Part shown: positions 58,013-64,000 of the stretch, in pieces
Layout of the letters: every line of letters starts with the position of its first letter
Numbering within the stretch: position 1 is the stretch's first letter
DNA from: Roseicyclus marinus
GTDB lineage: Bacteria > Pseudomonadota > Alphaproteobacteria > Rhodobacterales > Rhodobacteraceae
Assembly: GCF_030163795.1 (NCBI RefSeq)
Contig: NZ_JASJOF010000003.1
Span: 357,501-421,500 of the forward strand
Length of the DNA stretch: 64,000 bases
Reading direction: 5' to 3'
Translations under genes and position numbers: made by a program
Notes under the pieces: generated by a model
Database searches by the model: none
Told to the model about the DNA's origin: nothing
Seen by the model: only the letters and a program-made list of their open reading frames with translations

Positions 58013-58579
58013 TCAGGAAAACAGCGATGGATCGCGGTCATGGACCAGTACGCGCCGCCGCTCTTCGCGTCCCACGGGCCGAAAGCCCAGCTTCTGATAC
58101 AACGTCAGCGCGCGGGGATGGTCCAAGGTGCAGGTGTTGACCGTCATCCGCGCGACGCCGTCCCGCGCCCAACCGGTCGCGATCGCCGTCTGCAACAAGG
58201 TCTTTCCCCAACCCTGTCCCACCGCCTGCGGCACGAGCCCGAAATAGGCGAGGTCGCAGACGCCCGCTTGCCGCCAATCCAGCATGAAAAACCCCTGCGG
58301 CCAGCCATTTCCCATCGCGGTCCAGATCACCACATCCGGATCGCGGACAAAGGCCTGCAGGGCCGCGGGGTCCGTCTCGGCCTGGTCGAAGCGATCCTGC
58401 CACTCGTAATCGCGGCCCACCGCGTCATAGAGCGTCAGGAAATACCAGACCGGCGGGTCGATGGCGCGCTCCAGCCGGATATGCTCAGGCAGACGCTGCG
58501 CGCTCCAGTCGGGCCGCGCGTCCATCTGCAGATAGGTGATCGTATAGGAAACCTCGGTTCCCGCCGGGATCAGGCTCAT
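58013..58579 (-). CDS. GNAT family N-acetyltransferase
   Basis: The 188-residue protein has the acetyl-CoA-binding core of the GNAT fold: VCDLAYFGLVPQAVGQGWGKTLLQTAI (motif A, Q-x-x-G-x-G/A) followed by ARMTVNTCTLDHPRALTLYQKLGF. The acceptor is unknown. The ATG overlaps the sseA stop by 4 nt (ATGA), so it is translated with that gene. Confidence 0.87.
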   Translation of the reverse strand: MSLIPAGTEVSYTITYLQMDARPDWSAQRLPEHIRLERAIDPPVWYFLTLYDAVGRDYEWQDRFDQAETDPAALQAFVRDPDVVIWTAMGNGWPQGFFMLDWRQAGVCDLAYFGLVPQAVGQGWGKTLLQTAIATGWARDGVARMTVNTCTLDHPRALTLYQKLGFRPVGREERRRVLVHDRDPSLFS

Positions 58580-59427
58580 CCGGTCTCGACCTGAAGCTGC
58601 TCGAACTGGCCCCATTCCGACCATGACCCGTCATAGAGCGAGACATCGGCATTCCCCAGCCGATGCAGCGCCAGCATCACGATGGCCGCCGTCACGCCCG
58701 ACCCGCAGGTGGTGATGGTGCGCTTGCCCACATCGACACCCGCCGCCTCGAAGATCGCGCGCAGCGCCTCATTGTCTTTCATCGTGCCATCGGCATTGAG
58801 CAGGCTCGCGTAATGCACGTTCTTCGACCGCGGGATATGGCCTGACCGCATCCCCGGACGCGGCTCGGGCTCCTCGCCGCGGAACCGCCCGGGGGACCGC
58901 GCATCGACGATCTGCCAATCGCCCAGCTTCGAGGCCGCGGCCACCTGCGTCACATCCTTCACCAGATGCGCCTGCCGTTGCACCGTGATGTGCCGGTCGC
59001 GCAGGATCGGGGGCATGTCCTCCAGCGGGCGGCCCTCGGCCTTCCACTTCGGCAAGCCGCCATCCAGAACCGCTACATCGTTCTTGCCCATCAGGCGGAA
59101 ATTCCACCACACGCGCGCCGCCGAAAACAGGCCCATCGCGTCATAGACCACCACCTGGTGCCCGTCGCCCACGCCCATGGCGCGCATCCGGCTCACGAAT
59201 TTCTCGACCGGGGCCGCCATATGGGGCAGGGCGCTTCGCGCATCCGCGATCTCGTTGATGTCGAAATACCGCGCGCCCGGAATATGGCTTGTCGCGTACT
59301 CGGCCTTGGCGTCGCGGTCCACACCCGGAAGGAAGTAGGTGGCATCGAGAATCCGAAGATCCGGGTCCTCCAGATGCGCCTCCAGCCACTCGGTCGAGAC
59401 AAGCGTTTTCGGGTCGTCAGCGGCCAT
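58576..59427 (-). CDS. sseA: 3-mercaptopyruvate sulfurtransferase
   Basis: SseA moves sulfur from 3-mercaptopyruvate to thiophilic acceptors such as cyanide or thioredoxin. The 283-residue protein has two rhodanese domains; the second carries the catalytic Cys241 in TTCGSGVTA, the mercaptopyruvate-type CGSGVT loop. GGAGGG lies 7 nt before the ATG at 59427. A second in-frame ATG at 59508 is preceded by AAGGAGG but would add an Arg-rich stretch of 27 residues unlike the family; that sequence comes from a repeat element. Confidence 0.92.
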   Translation of the reverse strand: MAADDPKTLVSTEWLEAHLEDPDLRILDATYFLPGVDRDAKAEYATSHIPGARYFDINEIADARSALPHMAAPVEKFVSRMRAMGVGDGHQVVVYDAMGLFSAARVWWNFRLMGKNDVAVLDGGLPKWKAEGRPLEDMPPILRDRHITVQRQAHLVKDVTQVAAASKLGDWQIVDARSPGRFRGEEPEPRPGMRSGHIPRSKNVHYASLLNADGTMKDNEALRAIFEAAGVDVGKRTITTCGSGVTAAIVMLALHRLGNADVSLYDGSWSEWGQFEQLQVETG

Positions 59428-59516
59428 GGCAAGGCCCTCCGCACAAAAGGCATCGTTCCAAGGCCTAGCCCTACTTGCCCCGCGCCCGCCGCGCAAGCGC
59501 CGGGGCATCGCGGAAC

Positions 59517-59559
59517 CCCTCCTTCATCTTGGAAAACAAACTCCCGCCGGAGGCTCCCG
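59517..59559 (-). repeat. Dispersed intergenic element, copy B
   Basis: On the minus strand this reads CGGGAGCCTCCGGCGGGAGT, then TTGTTTTCCAAGATGAAGGAGGG. It is the fullest copy of the element seen at 7963-7996, with partial relatives at 24587-24622 and 23382-23401. It lies in the smpB-sseA gap. Its AAGGAGG is 7-8 nt before an ATG (59508). Confidence 0.6.
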
Positions 59560-59588
59560 TAGCCGCCACCAGCACGCCGCCCGAGGCG

Positions 59589-60062
59589 TCAGTTCTGCTT
59601 GAGCAGACGCGCCTTCTGCCGCTGCCAGTCGCGCTTGGCGCTGGTCTCGCGCTTGTCGGCCAGCTTCTTGCCCTTGGCGATGCCAAGCTTCAGCTTCACC
59701 AACCCCTTGTGGTTGAAATACATGACGATGGGCACCAGCGTCATGCCCTCGCGCTGGGTCGCGCTCCACATTCGGGACAATTCGCGCTTGCTCGCCAACA
59801 GCTTGCGCCGCCGCCGTTCCTCGTGGCCCCAGGTCTTGGCCTGCGCATAGGGCGCGATATAGCCGTTCACCAGCCACAACTCGCTGCCCTCCACCGCCGC
59901 ATAGCTTTCGGCGATATTGGCGCTGTTCACGCGCAGGCTCTTCACCTCCGACCCGGTCAGCACGATCCCGACCTCGAGATCCTCCTCGATCGCGTAATCG
60001 AAACGCGCCCGCCGGTTCTCGGCGATCACCTTGTAATTCTTGTTGTCGCTGTCCTTGGCCAT
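59589..60062 (-). CDS. smpB: SsrA-binding protein SmpB
   Basis: SmpB binds tmRNA and brings it to stalled ribosomes for trans-translation. The 157-residue protein has [52 protein letters not shown] and the basic tail [20 protein letters not shown]. The ATG at 60062 fits the family start; the frame is open upstream into trmO. tmRNA (two-piece in alphaproteobacteria) is not in the window. Confidence 0.96.
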   Translation of the reverse strand: MAKDSDNKNYKVIAENRRARFDYAIEEDLEVGIVLTGSEVKSLRVNSANIAESYAAVEGSELWLVNGYIAPYAQAKTWGHEERRRRKLLASKRELSRMWSATQREGMTLVPIVMYFNHKGLVKLKLGIAKGKKLADKRETSAKRDWQRQKARLLKQN

Positions 60063-60079
60063 TGCGCCGATATAGGCGA

Positions 60080-60562
60080 TCAGGCGTCCGGGTGCCAGCC
60101 CGGCGGCACGTCCACCGTGCCGATCCACGGCTTGATGTCCAGAACCGGTGTCCCGTCCCAGGCGTCGGTCGCGTCGATCCCGATCACGCCCGTTTCCGGG
60201 TCGAGCGACGTGATCATCACGGTCCCCAGCGCGATGGGATTGGGCCGCACCGGCGAGCGCAGCGCGAAGGTTCCGCGCGGCCCGTTGCCATGGCCGGGGG
60301 TCTGGATCAGCAGGTCCCGCTCACCCCGGTCCACCCAGTAGAGCAGTTGGATCGCCTGTCCCACCTCCAGCCCCGTCAGCGCGGGGCCATAGGCCGGGTC
60401 CAGCTCCACCCGCGCCCCTTGCCCGGTCTCGCGCGCAACGCGCAGGTTCTTGGGCGCGGTGCCCTTGCCCCAGGGCGACCGGATCCGCCCGATGAAGGTG
60501 ATCCCCGCCTCGATCCGCGTCGCCGGGTCGAAGGGCAGGGCGATCTCGCCCTCCCGCTTCAC
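60080..60562 (-). CDS. trmO: tRNA t6A37 N6-methyltransferase TrmO (TsaA/UPF0066)
   Basis: TrmO methylates threonylcarbamoyl-adenosine at position 37 of certain tRNA-Thr species with S-adenosylmethionine. The 160-residue protein has the compact UPF0066 barrel: [19 protein letters not shown], then [13 protein letters not shown], the signature, and [12 protein letters not shown] near the end. The GTG at 60562 overlaps the dapA stop (GTGA). It lies 17 nt before smpB. Confidence 0.86.
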   Translation of the reverse strand: MKREGEIALPFDPATRIEAGITFIGRIRSPWGKGTAPKNLRVARETGQGARVELDPAYGPALTGLEVGQAIQLLYWVDRGERDLLIQTPGHGNGPRGTFALRSPVRPNPIALGTVMITSLDPETGVIGIDATDAWDGTPVLDIKPWIGTVDVPPGWHPDA

Positions 60563-61428
60563 AGGATGCCCGCGTGCCGCATCGCCGCCGCGATCTGCGC
60601 CTTTGTCGCCTCCGACAAGCCGGTCAGCGGCAGCCGCACCTCTTCCGAACACCGCCCCAAAAGCGACAGGCCGTATTTCGCCCCGCAAACGCCCGGTTCG
60701 GCGAAAATCGCCTCATGCAGCGGCATCAGCTTGTCCTGGTAGTCCAGAGCCGCGCGGTAATCGCCGGCCAGCGTCGCCGCCTGCATCTCGGCGCAAAGCT
60801 TGGGCGCCACATTCGCCGTCACGCTGATGCAGCCCACGCCGCCCTGTGCGTTGAACCCCACGGCCGTCGCATCCTCGCCCGACAACTGCACGAAATCCGC
60901 ACCGCAGGTCATGCGCTGCTTCGGCACCCGGCTCAGGTCGCCGGTCGCATCCTTCACGCCGACGATATTGGGCAGTTTCGCCAATTCGCCCATCGTCGCG
61001 GGCAGCATGTCCACGACCGACCGGGGCGGGATGTTGTAGATGATGATCGGCATCCCGATCTCGTTCAGCGCCGAGAAATGCGCGATCAGGCCCTTTTGCG
61101 TGGGCTTGTTGTAATAGGGCGTCACGACCAGAACGGCATCCGCGCCCACCGCCTTGGCATGTTCGACGAACCGGATCGCCTCGACCGTGTTGTTGCTGCC
61201 CGCCCCCGCGATCACCGGCACGCGGCCCGCTGCGGTCTGCACAACCGCCTCGATCACCTGCTCATGCTCGGCATGGGTCAGCGTCGGGCTTTCCCCGGTC
61301 GTGCCCACCGGCACCAACCCGGTCGACCCCTCGCCGATCTGCCACTCCACCAGCCGTTTCAGCGCGTCGAAATCCACCGCGCCGTCCGTGAACGGCGTGA
61401 CCAGCGCAGGCATCGAGCCCTGGAACAT
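60559..61428 (-). CDS. dapA: 4-hydroxy-tetrahydrodipicolinate synthase
   Basis: DapA condenses pyruvate with aspartate semialdehyde in the lysine and diaminopimelate pathway. The 289-residue TIM barrel has [31 protein letters not shown], the proton-relay Tyr in [12 protein letters not shown] and the Schiff-base Lys in [14 protein letters not shown]. The ATG at 61428 has AAAGG 9 nt upstream; an ATG at 61437 lies too close to it. dapA leads the run through trmO, smpB, sseA, GNAT and the aminotransferase. Confidence 0.96.
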   Translation of the reverse strand: MFQGSMPALVTPFTDGAVDFDALKRLVEWQIGEGSTGLVPVGTTGESPTLTHAEHEQVIEAVVQTAAGRVPVIAGAGSNNTVEAIRFVEHAKAVGADAVLVVTPYYNKPTQKGLIAHFSALNEIGMPIIIYNIPPRSVVDMLPATMGELAKLPNIVGVKDATGDLSRVPKQRMTCGADFVQLSGEDATAVGFNAQGGVGCISVTANVAPKLCAEMQAATLAGDYRAALDYQDKLMPLHEAIFAEPGVCGAKYGLSLLGRCSEEVRLPLTGLSEATKAQIAAAMRHAGIL

Positions 61429-61583
61429 GACACGCATCCTTTCGTCGAGAGAGACCGCCGGCATCCCCGGTCGGCAAATTCGCGCGGACACTAGCGAGGG
61501 CGCGCGGGAATGCCAAGTTCGTGTGTTGCACGCCCGACAGGTGGCCCTATCCTCGGCCCCGACATGCGATGGGATAACGATTG

Positions 61584-63527
61584 ATGCGATACCTCCTGCT
61601 TTGCCTCGCCATGGCCTGCGCGCCGCTGACCGCCCGTGCAGATCAACAGGCAGAGGCGCTTGGCCTTGCCCTCGCCGCCCTCGGGCGCGGCGATCTCGAC
61701 CTTGCCGCGCAGGCCGCCGCCCCGCTGACCGATCCGGTGGCCCGCGATATCGTCGAATGGACGCGCCTGCGCCGCGGCGGGGCCGATTGGGCCGATCACA
61801 TCGCCTTTCTCGACCGCAACCCCGATTGGCCGGGCCTCGATTACCTCCGCTCGCAGGGCGAGGCATCGATCCCCGATAATGCCGATCCGGCCCGCGTCAG
61901 CGCCTATTTCGCCACCACGCCCCCCGCCACGGGCGCTGGCGCGCTGGCGCTGGCCCGCGCCCATCTGGCCAGCGGCGACCAAGCCGCAGCCGAGGCCGAG
62001 GCGATCCGCGCCTGGACCGGCATCACCATGACGGGGGACGAGGCCGCAGCATTCCGGGCCGCCTTCGGCACAATCCTGAACGAAGGCACCCACCACATCG
62101 ACCGGCTCGACCATCTGCTGTGGGAAGGTGCCGCGGAGCGCGCCCGCGCCATGTTCCCCCTCGTCCCCGAAGGCTGGCAGCGGCTGGCCGAGGCGCGCCT
62201 TGCGCTTCGTGCGCGCCAAACCGGCGTGGACACGCTCATCGCCGCCGTTCCCGCCGATCTCGCGGATCATCCGGGCCTTGCCTATGAGCGCTTCCTCTGG
62301 CGCATCGGCGCGGGCTTCTGGGATACGGCGGGCGATCTGATGGCCGAACGCTCCGGTTCGGCTGCCGCATTGGGCCGCCCGCTCGCATGGGCCGACCGCC
62401 GCGCCGACCTTGCCCGCGACGTGATGCGCGAGGGTGAATTCGACACCTGCTACGCCTATGCCGCGAACCATCATCTGGACCGGACGCAAGCCGCCTCCGA
62501 TTTCGCGGAACTCGAATGGCTCGCGGGCTATTGCGCCTACAGGCTCGGGCGGCACGACACCGCCATCACCCATTTCACCGCCTTCCGCGACGCCGTCTTT
62601 TCCCCGATCTCGATGGGCCGCGCGGGCTATTGGCTGGGCCGCGCCCACGAGGGCGCGGGCAATGCCGCGCAAGCCACCGAAGCCTATGCACTCGGCGCGC
62701 GCTACCAATCCAGCTTCTACGGCCAACTCGCGCAGGATCGCGGCGACCTGCCGGTCGATCCCGCCTTCCTCGGCACCGAAAGCTATGGCGACTGGCGGCA
62801 GGCCCCGTTCACCTCCAACCCGGTGTTTCACGCGGGTCTCCTGCTCTACGAGGCGGGCGACCGCCCGCTCGCCGCGCGCTTTCTCACCCATCTGACCGAA
62901 AGCCTGCCGCGCGATCAGGCGGGCATGCTGGGCGATTTCGCGCTTGATCTGGGCGATGCCTATCTTGCCGTCCTCATCGGCAAACGCGCCGCGCAGGCCG
63001 GCGATGAAATCATGCGCCCCTATTACCCGGTCGTGCCCGAACTGGCCCTGGCCGACCTGCCCGCGCCCGCCGCCTTCGTGCTGGCCATCGCGCGCCGCGA
63101 ATCGGAATTCAACCCGGCGGTGGTCAGCCCGGCGGGGGCGCTCGGCCTGATGCAGGTCATGCCCGGCACTGCGCGCGACACCGCCCGCGATCTTGGGCTG
63201 TCCTATTCGCAAAACCGCCTGCTCGACGATCCGGCCCATAACGCGCTGATCGGCGCGACCTTTCTGGCCGGTCTCATCGAACGCTACGACGGCAATCCGG
63301 TGCTGGTCTCCGCCGCCTACAACGCCGGGCCCGCGCGGGCAGCGGAATGGATCGAACGCTTCGGCGATCCGCGCCGCGCCGAAGACGTGGTGTTCTGGAT
63401 CGAGGCGATCCCCTTCACCGAGACGCGCAACTACATCATGCGCGTGACCGAAAGCCTTGCGATCTACGAGGCGCAATTGACCGGGCGATTGCCCGAACTC
63501 GGTCTGGCCGAACGGCTGGCGCGCTAG
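61584..63527 (+). CDS. slt: Soluble lytic murein transglycosylase
   Basis: This periplasmic enzyme cleaves peptidoglycan glycan strands to 1,6-anhydro products. The 647-residue precursor has a signal peptide (about 1-18, ending [10 protein letters not shown]), a long superhelical region of TPR-like helices, and a C-terminal SLT domain near 490-640. The catalytic Glu is in ARRESEFNP, followed by [16 protein letters not shown] and [17 protein letters not shown]. It is divergent from dapA across about 155 nt. Confidence 0.94.
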   Translation: MRYLLLCLAMACAPLTARADQQAEALGLALAALGRGDLDLAAQAAAPLTDPVARDIVEWTRLRRGGADWADHIAFLDRNPDWPGLDYLRSQGEASIPDNADPARVSAYFATTPPATGAGALALARAHLASGDQAAAEAEAIRAWTGITMTGDEAAAFRAAFGTILNEGTHHIDRLDHLLWEGAAERARAMFPLVPEGWQRLAEARLALRARQTGVDTLIAAVPADLADHPGLAYERFLWRIGAGFWDTAGDLMAERSGSAAALGRPLAWADRRADLARDVMREGEFDTCYAYAANHHLDRTQAASDFAELEWLAGYCAYRLGRHDTAITHFTAFRDAVFSPISMGRAGYWLGRAHEGAGNAAQATEAYALGARYQSSFYGQLAQDRGDLPVDPAFLGTESYGDWRQAPFTSNPVFHAGLLLYEAGDRPLAARFLTHLTESLPRDQAGMLGDFALDLGDAYLAVLIGKRAAQAGDEIMRPYYPVVPELALADLPAPAAFVLAIARRESEFNPAVVSPAGALGLMQVMPGTARDTARDLGLSYSQNRLLDDPAHNALIGATFLAGLIERYDGNPVLVSAAYNAGPARAAEWIERFGDPRRAEDVVFWIEAIPFTETRNYIMRVTESLAIYEAQLTGRLPELGLAERLAR

Positions 63528-63531
63528 GGCG

Positions 63532-64000
63532 TCAGGACGCCGGGCCGAAGGTCTCGCAGGGAATGCCGCGCGCCGACAGCCGTGCGCAGGCGCGCGCGGC
63601 CTGATCCTCGGTCATGCCTTGGAACCGGGGCTCGTAGCCGCCGTTGCGCTGCACCACGCGGCGCAGCGATTGCTCGAAACTGGTGACCTCGCTCAAGGCG
63701 GTGCGCAGCAACAGCCGCTCGGCGGCGTGATGCGACGGCTGCGGTCCCAGTGTGACACCGTACAACCGCTCGCCCGAGGACGAGGCCCGCGTCACGATCT
63801 CGGGCCCGGTCGGCTGCGCGGGGGCGGCTGGCGCATCGGCCGGGCGCGGCGGCACGGCCAGAACAGCAACCTGTTCCACCGCCTGCGGATCAGCTGCGGC
63901 TGTCGGGGCCGGGATGACCGCAGGGGCCGCGCTTGCGACCTCCACCACAGCTGCGCTGTCCTCGGGTCGCGGCTCCGGAACGACCTCGAGGATCGTCTCC
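63532..64000 (-). CDS. C-terminal part of a SPOR-like cell-wall protein (probable D-Ala-D-Ala carboxypeptidase), truncated by window
   Basis: The frame is open to the window edge, so the N-terminus is outside. The visible 155 residues are a Pro/Ala/Glu-rich linker (ETILEVVPEPRPEDSAAVVE) and a terminal domain with LGPQPSHHAAERLLLRTAL, EPRFQGMTEDQAARACARL and a GIPCETFGP end, resembling a SPOR peptidoglycan-binding domain. In related bacteria such a tail is found on D-alanyl-D-alanine carboxypeptidases; the catalytic domain cannot be seen here. It is convergent with slt, 4 nt apart. Confidence 0.65.
   Translation of the reverse strand, partial: ETILEVVPEPRPEDSAAVVEVASAAPAVIPAPTAAADPQAVEQVAVLAVPPRPADAPAAPAQPTGPEIVTRASSSGERLYGVTLGPQPSHHAAERLLLRTALSEVTSFEQSLRRVVQRNGGYEPRFQGMTEDQAARACARLSARGIPCETFGPAS

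Noticed and set aside
59428-59508. N-terminally extended sseA starting at 59508
   Set aside because: The ATG has a good AAGGAGG, but that belongs to a dispersed repeat and the added residues are Arg-rich and unlike sulfurtransferases; the ATG at 59427 has its own GGAGGG.
59471-59529. Short minus-strand frame MKEGFRDAPALARRARGK within the smpB-sseA gap
   Set aside because: It starts inside the repeat element, where the same SKMKE residues recur at 23.4 kb for repeat reasons. I see no independent support for a gene.

Overview
The window is chromosomal DNA from a high-GC alphaproteobacterium, most likely a member of the Rhodobacteraceae (Rhodobacterales). The evidence is protein-level: the gene families and layouts (rlmH-rsfS, the dapA-trmO-smpB-sseA run, ABC and TRAP uptake operons, a malonate matPQMAB locus), the elongator tRNA-Met sequence, and intergenic repeats of a kind I associate with this family. 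I cannot name a species.

Layout. 1-9.1 kb is mostly housekeeping: the 3' part of a capsule-type ABC exporter permease, rlmH, rsfS, smc, pheT, a YtoQ-like gene and mscL. 9.1-10.9 kb has alanine dehydrogenase divergent from an Lrp/AsnC regulator. 10.9-22.5 kb is a galactoside uptake and catabolism locus. An IclR regulator and ABC ATPase face an operon with a binding protein, two permeases, a GH4 alpha-galactosidase, an SDR, DgoK, DgoA, an SMP-30 lactonase and a GH42 beta-galactosidase. Six consecutive junctions in that operon are 4-nt start/stop overlaps. It fits the De Ley-Doudoroff route, but no galactonate dehydratase is present. 22.5-30.2 kb is a minus-strand operon: an NMT1/THI5-type ABC importer, a cytosine-deaminase-like amidohydrolase, an FAD oxidase, two tandem flavodoxin-fold oxidoreductases and a 2OG-Fe(II) dioxygenase. 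This looks like an unassigned N-heterocycle catabolic pathway.

30.4-35.2 kb holds a RidA gene, tRNA-Met, and a decayed stretch with a serine-recombinase remnant, a frameshifted sulfotransferase and a methyltransferase carrying three in-frame nonsense codons. These lie downstream of a large, apparently intact, modular glycosyltransferase. 35.5-42.8 kb has an FAH-family hydrolase and the malonate locus (FadR-type regulator, TRAP transporter, malonyl-CoA decarboxylase, malonyl-CoA synthetase). 42.8-49.9 kb has a second FadR-type regulator, a DUF1028 protein and a peptide-type ABC importer with a fused permease-ATPase. 49.9-53.5 kb has an aminoglycoside-phosphotransferase-fold protein, an acyl-CoA dehydrogenase and pncB.

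53.5-56.1 kb is the most accessory-looking part: two low-GC orphan genes (one membrane-anchored, one secreted), a cluster of palindromic repeats, a ParDE toxin-antitoxin pair with a clear operator, arfB, and a possible 18-residue micro-ORF with a perfect Shine-Dalgarno sequence and its own terminator. 56.1-61.4 kb returns to housekeeping (yhhQ, aromatic aminotransferase, GNAT, sseA, smpB, trmO, dapA). The window ends with a soluble lytic transglycosylase and the 3' end of a SPOR-like cell-wall protein.

Two patterns recur. All four operons that begin with a substrate-binding-protein gene have a GC-rich hairpin directly after it. A GTAGGG(T/C)GGGC palindromic repeat abuts three genes so closely that its TAG is their stop codon.
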